Assembly (NCBI GenBank): GCA_910584595.1
Contig: CAJUBQ010000006.1
Coordinates: forward strand, 27,944-91,943
DNA from: an uncultured Eubacterium sp.
GTDB taxonomy: Bacteria; Bacillota; Clostridia; Lachnospirales; Lachnospiraceae
Reading direction: 5' to 3'
Length of the DNA stretch: 64,000 nt
Part shown: positions 50,132 through 57,908 of the stretch, piece by piece
Position numbering within the stretch: the first letter of the stretch is position 1
Layout of the letters: each line of letters opens with the position of its first letter
Program-made: the position numbers and the translations under genes
Notes under the pieces: model-generated
What the model was told of the DNA's origin: nothing
The model's input: only the letters and a program-made list of their open reading frames with translations
Database searches by the model: none

Positions 50132-52508
50132 AAACTGGGAGGCTTATTACAGAAAGCTTTTAACGGATCATAGCATTCCATTTCAAAGCTATGAAGAAAT
50201 TACAAAAGATGAGGCTGAAATTTGCGGTCTGGCTGTAAATCTGGCAGACGTAATGAAACGAATCCCTCAGACCTGCAAAAAAATACGTATTTTTGCAGAT
50301 GTGCTGATTGTTCCTTACGGGTATACATGCCGTATCAAAAAAGGTTATCTGTATTTGTTTGCAAGAGTGATACAGATGCAGGAAAAGAGCAGATTTCTTG
50401 TGGATGATGAAGAAAAACAGCATACAACGTTTATGGCTTATTACCGGAAAACAGAAGGTAATGCCGAGATTATTTTCAGCGGTCGTAAGGAAGGCAGCAG
50501 AACGAAAGAAGTAAGGCTGCTTAATCAGGAACAGAAAGATTATGTTGGCATCAAATATCAAAGAAAAGATGAGCGCATTCAAGAGACAAAGGTTATGGAA
50601 GGCCCGCAGATCAGCGGGCCTGTAAGGGAAAAACTGGAGCTTTTGGCTGCGGCACAGCTTGAGGCAGCTTTTCTTATTTCCTATACGGAGCGTGAGCTGG
50701 CTATTGACCTGTTGCATTGGATTCTTGTATTGATGAAAAATTCAGATATACATAAGCAGCTGTATGTGCAGACATATGCTTACCGAAATGTGCTGTCAGC
50801 AAAAAATCAGGCTTATATCTATGTGCCAATGCTGGATAAGGAACAGTATCATAAGCAGGCGGAGGGATATTTGGATATACTTGAAAAATATGAGTCGGCA
50901 TATTTCCGGTTTCAGGACAGGGCAGCCGATAGAAAGGAACGCAGAGAGTCCGTTCAGCTGATGTATGATCTGCAGGAAAATGCAAAAAACTATGCGCAGA
51001 TTTCGCTTGGCACTGCAAAAGAAGATTATGAGGCAGCATTGGACAGTTATAAACAGGCAGCGTTTAATTTTCAGCTTCAGCAGGATTATCTCAGCTATTT
51101 GCAGAAGCAGTTTGAAATCGATTTTTCTTATTGGTGCAGTTTGCAAAAGATCGAAGCAGCAGTTGAGATTTTAAAAGGAATCTTTTCTTTAGGCGTTTCT
51201 GTGATTACTTTGGTAGTCGGCGTTGTGGCGCTTGGCCCGGCCGGAGGCGCAGCTGCCGGAGGAACGGCATCGGCCGGAGCGGGAACTGCAAATGCAGTGC
51301 AAGAACATAAAAAACTGCTTGAACAGATTCAAAAGATTGTTGACCAGGCAGTCAATCCGGAACAGTCAAAGCAGGCAAAACTAAAAGAAAACTGGGAGAA
51401 GGTTACCGATACGCTTGAAAAGCTTACGGACTGTCTGGATCATCTGGAGCGTTTGTATCAAAATTCTGTCTGCCTGAGTAACCTGAACGCAGACGCAGGC
51501 ATGACGGATGCATTAGATTTTACAGATGTATCAAAACCAAGGGAACAATCACTATACTGGTGGGATATTTATGAACAGGATGTTTTATTGAATTTAAGCC
51601 AGTATCAAAAAATGGGAGCTCCGGGTATTGACAATCTGGTTACAGAATATAAAAAATATATGATTTATGGAAAAGCTGCGCTCCGCGCAAAGGAAGCGGC
51701 AGTTCAAAAAGGCCAGGAGTATGGGAGCCTGGTGATGGAAAGCAGCAGAATGGCAGAAAACGGACATCGTATCATGCAAGAGTATGAACGGCTCACGGAC
51801 GAGGAGATGGAGACAGAAAAGCTGCAGATGTATTTTTCGGAGCAGATGACAAATATGAAGCGCTGGATTTGTATTGTTATGGAAAATTACAGTGCGGCAT
51901 ATGAATACTGGACGCTGCAGAAGTTTCCGCTGCCAATTGTACCATCGAAAGACGCCGCTGGTTTAAAACAGGATTTGTTAAGCGTATATGAGAACTGGCA
52001 GAAAGTATTGGAAGGTCTGAATCCGCCTCCGCAGGAATTTCAAAAGCTGTCTGTAACATTTCAAAAGGGAAGGGATAAAGAATTTGAACTGCTTACAAAA
52101 GATTTGAAAGAAAAACATCAGATGCAGATTCCGATTATGGAGGATAGTACTATATTTGCGGGACATTCCAGAGTACGTCTGGACACGGTTCGATTATGGC
52201 TGCGTGGAGCGGAAAAAGAAGGCGTTCCGGTAATTTTTGAAATCAGTACGTCCGGAGATCATGCGGACAGGCTTGGGAAAACGTGGAATTTTTCTATGGA
52301 ACCGTTCCGCCGTAAATTCCAGTATGTAAAGCAGAATGATGGCAGTGTGCATATACAAAAAGACGGCAGAATCAGCAGAGAATTTGCCGGATGGTATGCG
52401 CAGCCGACGCCGTTTACGCAATGGACGATTTCTCTTTTGACGCCGGATGCAGTCAACTTGGATACATTAGAAGAAATAACGCTGGAATTTGAGGGAAACA
52501 GTATATAA
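50121..52508 (+). CDS. Large three-part protein with hydrophobic hairpin and C-terminal beta domain, toxin-like
   Basis: I do not recognise a named family for this 795-residue protein. Residues ~1-170 look beta-rich (FADVLIVPYGYTCRIKKGYL). Residues ~170-640 are helical with coiled regions and one strongly hydrophobic Gly/Ala-rich hairpin at about 353-385 (LGVSVITLVVGVVALGPAGG), like the insertion hairpin of alpha pore-forming toxins. Residues ~675-795 appear to be a beta-sandwich (GHSRVRLDTVRLWLRGAEKE, then TPFTQWTISLLTPD). There is no signal peptide. GGAGGAAAATA precedes the ATG at 50121, which overlaps the XaxA-like gene. It may be a third pore component or a scaffold carrying the binding domain. 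Confidence 0.7.
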   Translation: MENRNWEAYYRKLLTDHSIPFQSYEEITKDEAEICGLAVNLADVMKRIPQTCKKIRIFADVLIVPYGYTCRIKKGYLYLFARVIQMQEKSRFLVDDEEKQHTTFMAYYRKTEGNAEIIFSGRKEGSRTKEVRLLNQEQKDYVGIKYQRKDERIQETKVMEGPQISGPVREKLELLAAAQLEAAFLISYTERELAIDLLHWILVLMKNSDIHKQLYVQTYAYRNVLSAKNQAYIYVPMLDKEQYHKQAEGYLDILEKYESAYFRFQDRAADRKERRESVQLMYDLQENAKNYAQISLGTAKEDYEAALDSYKQAAFNFQLQQDYLSYLQKQFEIDFSYWCSLQKIEAAVEILKGIFSLGVSVITLVVGVVALGPAGGAAAGGTASAGAGTANAVQEHKKLLEQIQKIVDQAVNPEQSKQAKLKENWEKVTDTLEKLTDCLDHLERLYQNSVCLSNLNADAGMTDALDFTDVSKPREQSLYWWDIYEQDVLLNLSQYQKMGAPGIDNLVTEYKKYMIYGKAALRAKEAAVQKGQEYGSLVMESSRMAENGHRIMQEYERLTDEEMETEKLQMYFSEQMTNMKRWICIVMENYSAAYEYWTLQKFPLPIVPSKDAAGLKQDLLSVYENWQKVLEGLNPPPQEFQKLSVTFQKGRDKEFELLTKDLKEKHQMQIPIMEDSTIFAGHSRVRLDTVRLWLRGAEKEGVPVIFEISTSGDHADRLGKTWNFSMEPFRRKFQYVKQNDGSVHIQKDGRISREFAGWYAQPTPFTQWTISLLTPDAVNLDTLEEITLEFEGNSI

Positions 52509-52524
52509 AAATATGGAGGATAAA

Positions 52525-52971
52525 ATGCCAAAAGCAGAAAAAAGAAAAATATCAAACAAAGGTATTAACATGATTGCGCAGTTTGAAGGATGCAAACTGG
52601 AAGCGTATAAATGTCCGGCTGATGTATGGACAATCGGATATGGACATACGAAAAATGTAAAACCGGGCGATCGGCTGTCCTCAGAAGCAGAAGCAAAAAA
52701 ACTGTTGAAAAAAGATCTGGCAGTATATGAAGACTATGTTAATAAGTGTGTAGAGAATGGAAAGATTGGTTTTTCTTTAAATCAAAATCAGTTTGACGCG
52801 CTTACGTCTTTTGCCTATAATTGCGGAGAAAGCAATCTGCAGCAGCTTGTGACTGGCAGGAATGCGGCGACGGTAGCGCAGAAGATGCTTTTGTATAATA
52901 AGGGCGGTGGCAAAGAACTAAATGGCCTTGTAAAAAGAAGACAAGCAGAGCAAAAGCTGTTTTTAAGCTGA
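52525..52971 (+). CDS. Phage-type GH24 lysozyme (endolysin)
   Basis: The 148-residue protein is a T4/P21-type lysozyme that cleaves peptidoglycan glycan strands. Visible are the catalytic Glu in FEGCKLEAYKCPADVWT, Cys at the place of the usual Asp (also seen in many phage enzymes), the Thr of TIGYGHT, then QFDALTSFAYNCG and GLVKRRQAEQKLFL. There is no signal peptide or SAR helix, and no phage structural or holin gene nearby. Placed among toxin genes without secretion signals, it may release them by lysing a fraction of cells. GGAGG precedes the ATG at 52525. Confidence 0.92.
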   Translation: MPKAEKRKISNKGINMIAQFEGCKLEAYKCPADVWTIGYGHTKNVKPGDRLSSEAEAKKLLKKDLAVYEDYVNKCVENGKIGFSLNQNQFDALTSFAYNCGESNLQQLVTGRNAATVAQKMLLYNKGGGKELNGLVKRRQAEQKLFLS

Positions 52972-53019
52972 AGAAGCGTACAGAAATGTCTGTAAGATAA
53001 ATGATACGTGAAAACGAAG

Positions 53020-53061
53020 AACTGCCGTGAAATAATTTACTTTTATTATTGCGCGGCAGTT
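53020..53061 (+). other. Intercistronic hairpin between lysozyme and DUF2589 genes
   Basis: AACTGCCG (53020-53027) and CGGCAGTT (53054-53061) form a perfect outer stem with an inner AATAAT/ATTATT pairing. No T-run follows, so an RNA-processing or stability element is more likely than a full terminator. It divides the toxin/lysozyme half from the rest of the operon. Confidence 0.55.
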
Positions 53062-53085
53062 TGTGAAAAGAAAGGGCAGATAACA

Positions 53086-53946
53086 ATGCCGGGATTAGGA
53101 AGAAAGAAAAGAGCAGGCGGTAAAAACGGCTCAGACGGGGAATATAAAGATGATGATTTTATGCCGCTGGATGACCTTGTATATGCACCGCTCCATGCGC
53201 TTGCCAATTCGAACAGGCAGCTTGGCAAAGATATGGTTCAGGCAATACGGTCTATGGGAACTGTGCAGCAGAACGGACAAGAAGAAATCCTGCATTTGAA
53301 TCATCTGAATATTGCTTACGATCAGGTTCGTCAGGAAGCGGAGGAAGGATACCATGTAGAGAATTTAAAGCTTCAGGTCCCGCTGCTTTCTGTTGTACCG
53401 GTTTCAGGGCTTGGAATTGAAAAGGCGGAAATTGGTTTTTCGGCGGAAATGAAGGCCGTCAAACAAGAAGGAGAGTATCAGATGCAGGCCCGTATCTGCT
53501 CGCCGGAACAAAGGGAGAGCGATTTTCTGCCAAGAGCCGCTTATAAGCTGCAGGTCATAGCGATCCCAGCATCAGAAGGGATCCTGCGGCTTGCAGACCT
53601 GCTTAGTACGAATCAGGTAGTCAGGAAGATGGATACGACGCCGATCGATATGGATGGAAGCCCTGGCTCAGACGGTCAGAAACAGGTACGACAAAAACTG
53701 GCTGATCTCAGAGCAAGGATGAAAAGATTAAAACAGTTGTATCAAAAAGTTGCGGAAATGATGATGGAACAGGAAAAAATGTACCAGATCAGCAGGGACG
53801 CCTTTGAAGACAATGTATATGATTATGACAGAGATAAGTATCAGATGGTGCAGTCTAATATTGCGAACCGCATGATGCGCTGTCAGCAGCAGATGATGGA
53901 TCTTGAGATTGCATATGGATTAGATCAGGATGATAAAGATGAATGA
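53086..53946 (+). CDS. DUF2589-family protein (first copy)
   Basis: The 286-residue protein has the DUF2589 pattern: a helical opening (LDDLVYAPLHALANSNRQLG), then LKLQVPLLSVVPVSGLGIEK and the beta strand AEIGFSAEMKAV. The C-terminal 90 residues are a charged helical stretch. No function has been assigned to DUF2589, and no signal or membrane segment is seen. The ATG at 53086 follows AAAGGGCAG; the in-frame ATG 26 codons upstream is rejected because it falls in the intercistronic hairpin. It overlaps a small gene by 8 bp. Confidence 0.82.
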   Translation: MPGLGRKKRAGGKNGSDGEYKDDDFMPLDDLVYAPLHALANSNRQLGKDMVQAIRSMGTVQQNGQEEILHLNHLNIAYDQVRQEAEEGYHVENLKLQVPLLSVVPVSGLGIEKAEIGFSAEMKAVKQEGEYQMQARICSPEQRESDFLPRAAYKLQVIAIPASEGILRLADLLSTNQVVRKMDTTPIDMDGSPGSDGQKQVRQKLADLRARMKRLKQLYQKVAEMMMEQEKMYQISRDAFEDNVYDYDRDKYQMVQSNIANRMMRCQQQMMDLEIAYGLDQDDKDE

Positions 53947-54082
53947 TGAACAAATGAAGGACAGGCTGAATGAAAGGCTCGTTATGGAATCATTACAAGG
54001 CAGCCGTCTGGATGAAACTATTTTGTGGCTGGAAAGGCTTGTGATTCATGTAGAAAAGGAGGAAGAATCGTTATGGCAGTAG
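53939..54082 (+). CDS. Small coupled protein, 47 aa
   Basis: This frame begins ATG at 53939 inside the end of the first DUF2589 gene and stops at 54082 inside the start of the second, overlapping them by 8 and 10 bp. The product (MNDEQMKDRLNERLVMESLQ at the start, ending EEESLWQ) is a charged amphipathic helix. An AGGATGAT site lies eight bases upstream. The tight overlaps on both sides argue that it is translated, if only to couple its neighbours. No family is recognised. Confidence 0.6.
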   Translation: MNDEQMKDRLNERLVMESLQGSRLDETILWLERLVIHVEKEEESLWQ

Positions 54083-55188
54083 TTGAGCAGTTTGCAGGTC
54101 TGGAAATGGCGCAGCTGATCGGGGCGCCGTTAGCCGCAGCAGCAGATGCCGGCATTCAGCTGGCGGACGCTGCAGCTGATTTTATCAGCAGAGTAGGACT
54201 GGATGAAAGCGGAAAAGTACGCACTGCGGCATTTCAATATCAGAGGCGGAGATGGAATGAAGACGGCACCAGTAATTTGGATGAGATGAAGGTGGAACTG
54301 CCGCTGTTAGCAATTGTGCCGGTTCCAAATTTGCAGGTAGAAGAGGTCAGCCTTTTATTTGATATGGAAGTAAAGCAAAGTGAAAAAAAGGATACTGCGC
54401 TGGAATTAAGCGCCAAAACGGCCGCCAATGCAGGAATTGGCCCGGCCAAGGTCAGCATTACCGGAAATGTCAGTGCGCACCATACAAATACAAGAGGTAC
54501 GGATTATTCAGCAAAATACCATGTAGATGTAAGAGCAGCCAATTATGGAATGCCGGAAGGACTTTCCAGAGTATTGGATGTTATGACGGCTGAACTGTGT
54601 CCGACGCTTGTGCGTTCAGATCTTAAAGATGAGAATGGACAGGAGCTTTTGGAGCAGGAGGGGAGAACAGCGGGGCGCCGGAAGACTCTGGAACGTAAGC
54701 TGTATCGGCTGGAGCGTCAGATTGCGGCGGCAAAAAAAGGCAGGGACGGTTTTATAAGACGGATGAAAGAGATAGCAGATATGCAGCGAAAACTGTATGA
54801 TCTGGCGAGGCTGCAGGAGGTAAATTCAGCGGAAGAAATTAAAGAACCGCAGGATTTGCATGGATGGGAGCAGGCATTGGAGGAAGCGGACCAATCATGG
54901 TCTGTTTTTTTAGAACAGGCAGAAACGATCATTTGTCTGTTAGCGGATATGACAGCTTATGATGAGAGCAAGATATCAGATTTATGTTTGTTAAAATGCT
55001 GCCAGGGAGGAAAAGTAAAGCCTTATGACAGTCAGGAAGCATATTATCCCATCCTGTTAGAAGCGCAAAACCGGGCAGTAAGGGCGCAGCAGCGTGTAAA
55101 TGCGCTGGAATCTGAACGGTTACAGACGCAGGAAGAATATCAGATGTTGCTTTTGACAAATCGTCCATTGGAGGAAAAGATACCATGA
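54073..55188 (+). CDS. DUF2589-family protein (second copy)
   Basis: The 371-residue protein shows the DUF2589 signature more clearly than the first copy: MAQLIGAPLAAAADAGIQLA and ADFISRVGLD, then FQYQRRRWNEDG, KVELPLLAIVPVPNLQVEEV and SLLFDMEVK. Residues ~215-370 are long helices with coiled-coil character. It shares the VPLL-x-VVPV / VELPLLAIVPV core with the first copy, so the pair arose by duplication. AAAAGGAGGAAG precedes the ATG at 54073. Its stop overlaps the next start (ATGA). Function unknown. Confidence 0.88.
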   Translation: MAVVEQFAGLEMAQLIGAPLAAAADAGIQLADAAADFISRVGLDESGKVRTAAFQYQRRRWNEDGTSNLDEMKVELPLLAIVPVPNLQVEEVSLLFDMEVKQSEKKDTALELSAKTAANAGIGPAKVSITGNVSAHHTNTRGTDYSAKYHVDVRAANYGMPEGLSRVLDVMTAELCPTLVRSDLKDENGQELLEQEGRTAGRRKTLERKLYRLERQIAAAKKGRDGFIRRMKEIADMQRKLYDLARLQEVNSAEEIKEPQDLHGWEQALEEADQSWSVFLEQAETIICLLADMTAYDESKISDLCLLKCCQGGKVKPYDSQEAYYPILLEAQNRAVRAQQRVNALESERLQTQEEYQMLLLTNRPLEEKIP

Positions 55189-55469
55189 GGCAGGAAAGAA
55201 TATCTGCACTGGAAGAAATTCACTATGTGAAGCTGGTTACGATTGGAGGGATTCACCCCGGAAGGCCATTTTCAGATGAGGTTAGAAAACAACAGGCTGA
55301 TTTACTGAATCGCTGTCTGAATGATTATCCAAAAGGCAGAATTATAGGGAAAGATATTTCTGTCGGCAGATATCAGGCCGGAGAGCACGAATTAACAATG
55401 GAAAAGGTAACTTATCACATAGGATTCACAAGGAAACCCGAGTGGGAGGAGGAAGAAGGACGGATATGA
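55185..55469 (+). CDS. Hypothetical protein, 94 aa
   Basis: I do not recognise this small soluble protein (ALEEIHYVKLVTIGGIHPGR near the start, a central helix EVRKQQADLLNRCLNDYPKG, then beta strands and an acidic tail). It overlaps both neighbours by 4 bp (ATGA at each end), so it is part of the coupled operon. Confidence 0.75.
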   Translation: MRQERISALEEIHYVKLVTIGGIHPGRPFSDEVRKQQADLLNRCLNDYPKGRIIGKDISVGRYQAGEHELTMEKVTYHIGFTRKPEWEEEEGRI

Positions 55470-55777
55470 ATATCGTGGAAAAAAAAGAAGGTGAAAAGCT
55501 CACCATCTGTCTGGAGGGCAGTTTGGACAGTCTGACAGCGCCAATGCTGGAGGAGCGTCTCAGGAGCCTGCTCACAAATGATACCGCATTGGTCATGGAC
55601 TGTAAGAGTCTGCAGTATGTATCATCGGCAGGACTAAGAGTTTTTTTATGGGCGGCTAAAAAACTGAAACAGCAGGGTGAAATGGAGCTGTGTCATGTAG
55701 GAGCGGATGTCATGTCTGTGCTCCGAATGACAGGATTTACAGAAATATTAACTATCAGGCAGGTGCAGGAAAAATGA
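55466..55777 (+). CDS. STAS-domain anti-sigma factor antagonist (RsbV/SpoIIAA-like)
   Basis: The 103-residue STAS protein has KLTICLEGSLDSLTAPMLEE and the phosphorylation loop YVSSAGLRVF, with Ser54 as the expected target. In partner switching the unphosphorylated antagonist sequesters a kinase/anti-sigma factor. The same operon encodes a protein carrying both an RsbU-like phosphatase and an RsbW-like ATPase domain (57909-60047), its obvious partner. The ATG at 55466 overlaps the previous stop, and the stop overlaps the next start. Confidence 0.93.
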   Translation: MNIVEKKEGEKLTICLEGSLDSLTAPMLEERLRSLLTNDTALVMDCKSLQYVSSAGLRVFLWAAKKLKQQGEMELCHVGADVMSVLRMTGFTEILTIRQVQEK

Positions 55778-56274
55778 AAAAAAGAATGGCATGTGTTTTT
55801 ATATGTTGGAACATCCTGCTGTCGCTTGGCCTTGGAGGAAGCATATATAGCCTGCAGGAATGCAAAAGTGCGAATCGGCAGATGCTTGCACAATCATTGG
55901 CAGAATCCGAAGAGGAATCACAGATCATGTATCTTCTTTTTATCGGGTTAAATGACAAAGATACTTATAAGCAGATCATACCAACGAAGAAAGCAAAACA
56001 AATGATTGAGGAAATTTGCGGCAGATATACAGACGGTTATACCTGTATGGAGGCATACGGGAGCTGGGTGGATGAAAAAGGCCGGCGCACGATGGAGAAT
56101 ACAATGATCTGTCAGTTTGCAGATATAAGAAAAGAGCAGCTGCAAAAAATAATGGATGAGCTGCTGACAGCATTGAATCAAAACAGCATTCTGGTAGAAA
56201 AAAGAAACGCGGATGTTTCATTCTATTATGGAGCTGATGACAGGGAGGAGAACGATGTCAAAAACGGAAAGTAA
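55774..56274 (+). CDS. Membrane-anchored DUF3574-like protein
   Basis: The 166-residue protein has one N-terminal hydrophobic helix (ACVFICWNILLSLGLGGSIY). A small domain follows whose pattern, LLFIGLNDKD ... DGYTCMEAYGSWVDEKGRR ... LVEKRNADVSFYYG, resembles DUF3574. It is probably exposed outside the membrane. Function is unknown. It overlaps the STAS gene by 4 bp and the transporter gene by 20 bp. Confidence 0.62.
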   Translation: MKKRMACVFICWNILLSLGLGGSIYSLQECKSANRQMLAQSLAESEEESQIMYLLFIGLNDKDTYKQIIPTKKAKQMIEEICGRYTDGYTCMEAYGSWVDEKGRRTMENTMICQFADIRKEQLQKIMDELLTALNQNSILVEKRNADVSFYYGADDREENDVKNGK

Positions 56275-57178
56275 TATCTTGTTGTTTTCAATTACGCTAT
56301 GTTGGGCGGCTTCCTACATATTTATTAAAAATTTGCCGGAAAATTTTTCGTCTTATGCATATCTTGCTTTGACAACCGGAATTGCAGCAGTTATTATGGC
56401 AGCTATTTTCTGGAAACAGCTAAAGGAGGCTGCAAAGAGTACGTGGCTGAAAGGACTGCTGCTTTCTTTAATCCTAAGCTTTAATCTGCTTGCTGAGAAA
56501 AAAGGAATTCAGTATATGGAAGCTGCAGAAGCAAGCTTTTTATCTGCGCTGACAATTATTATCGTACCGTTATTGCTTTTCCTGTTCCATAAAAAGCCAA
56601 CGAAGAATCAGCTGCTGGGAGCGGGTATGATATTGATTGGATTATGCATCAGCTCCGGGATGCATGTGGAAAAGCTTTGTAATGCAGGGGCTTTTTATAT
56701 GCTGGCAGGATGTTTTGGCTCTGCTGTTTATACGATTGCAGTTGATCGTTATGCAAAAGAAGAACATCCATTGCTGTTATGTATGATACAGATGTTATTT
56801 ACGGCGATGACAGGTTTTTTGATTTGGTTTGTCAAAGATCCTTCGGCAGTTTCTAAGATTGTCATAACCAAAGAATTATTGTCTAATATTTTTGTGCTTG
56901 CTTTTTTTGCGAAAGCATATGCCTATATTGTGCTGATGTATGCACAAAAATATACGGATGCCGTCAGTGTTACCGTGATAGCTTCTACAGAGCCGGTGAT
57001 TACACTGTTGCTGGCGGCGCTTCTGCCTGCTGCATACGGGGGAAACAGGCGGATCAATGGCAGCTCTGTCGCTGGCGCGGTCATAATCATGCTGGGAGCG
57101 GCAGTGGCTGGCCTGCGTTTTTTGGAAGATAACGGGCGAAGGAGGAAAAGCGATGCAAAAACAGTGGGATCCAGGTAA
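56255..57178 (+). CDS. EamA/DMT-family transporter
   Basis: The 307-residue protein has ten hydrophobic segments in two EamA repeats (ITLCWAASYIFIKNLPENFS at the start, GAGMILIGLCISSG and ASTEPVITLLLAALL at the repeat ends). DMT transporters export or import small metabolites; the substrate is unknown. GGGAGGAG precedes the ATG at 56255. The 3' end overlaps the next gene by 26 bp. Confidence 0.9.
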   Translation: MSKTESNILLFSITLCWAASYIFIKNLPENFSSYAYLALTTGIAAVIMAAIFWKQLKEAAKSTWLKGLLLSLILSFNLLAEKKGIQYMEAAEASFLSALTIIIVPLLLFLFHKKPTKNQLLGAGMILIGLCISSGMHVEKLCNAGAFYMLAGCFGSAVYTIAVDRYAKEEHPLLLCMIQMLFTAMTGFLIWFVKDPSAVSKIVITKELLSNIFVLAFFAKAYAYIVLMYAQKYTDAVSVTVIASTEPVITLLLAALLPAAYGGNRRINGSSVAGAVIIMLGAAVAGLRFLEDNGRRRKSDAKTVGSR

Positions 57179-57875
57179 CAGAAGCAGATTTTTCATCACG
57201 TTTGCCGCGTTTGTTGTACTTGGCGTTACATTTAAAGTTATGGCGCTCGTAGAAGGTTTGACAGAAATCCGTCCGGTCAATGCAATTCCTCAGGTGGCCG
57301 GACTTTTGGCCGGGCCGGTTGGCGCGGCCGCCTGTGGGACAGGCAATCTCATATCTGATCTGGCAGGAACGCTTTCATTCAGGTCAATTCTTGGAATGAT
57401 TGCTAATTATATTGCGGCTTATTTGCCATTCCGTCTGTGGCATTCGTTTTCCAAAGAAGAGCCGAATGTGCACAGCGGAAAAAATATGCTCTTATATTGT
57501 ATCATTGCATTTGTGACAGCGATGACGGCAGCATGGATACTGGCATTTGGGCTGTACGTGTTTTTTGATACCTGGATGCCGGAAATTTATCAATATATTT
57601 TTTTTAATAATTTTGGTTTCTCCGTAGGACTGGGAATGCCGCTGCTGATTCTTTTTACCTCGGACGCGATCTGCATAAAATGTCAGCCTCGTCCGAAAAA
57701 ACAGCGGTTGCTGCACAGCAAATATGTTTATTTTATGATAAGCGCTGCTTATTTGCTGTTGATGCTTATACTTTTGGGCGGGATCGTATTTGCCGGCCAC
57801 AGTCCGGTAAATGAACGTTATTTGCGTATAGCGGCTGCTGCAGCATTGCCATGTCTGATATGTTTTTTATTTTGA
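57153..57875 (+). CDS. Polytopic membrane protein paralogous to the phosphatase sensor domain
   Basis: The 240-residue protein has about six membrane helices and the motif TEIRPVNAIPQVAGLLAGPV ... GTGNLISDLAGT ... LPFRLWH, reminiscent of ECF-type substrate-binding (S) components. The same motif (TEVRP ... GNLAADVISG ... LPYKLW) begins the next protein. It may bind the same signal molecule or form a hetero-oligomer with that receptor. AGGAGG precedes the ATG at 57153. Confidence 0.75.
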   Translation: MQKQWDPGNRSRFFITFAAFVVLGVTFKVMALVEGLTEIRPVNAIPQVAGLLAGPVGAAACGTGNLISDLAGTLSFRSILGMIANYIAAYLPFRLWHSFSKEEPNVHSGKNMLLYCIIAFVTAMTAAWILAFGLYVFFDTWMPEIYQYIFFNNFGFSVGLGMPLLILFTSDAICIKCQPRPKKQRLLHSKYVYFMISAAYLLLMLILLGGIVFAGHSPVNERYLRIAAAAALPCLICFLF

Positions 57876-57908
57876 TACAGCATTTGTGACAGACAACAGG
57901 AGGATTTT

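Noticed and set aside
50121..52508. Assignment of the 795-residue protein as a Tc or Cry toxin
   Set aside because: No motif specific to those families could be pointed to; only a generic hydrophobic hairpin and a beta-rich C-terminus are visible.
52525..52971. Prophage remnant around the lysozyme
   Set aside because: No capsid, tail, portal, terminase or holin genes are nearby, and the flanking genes are coupled non-phage genes.
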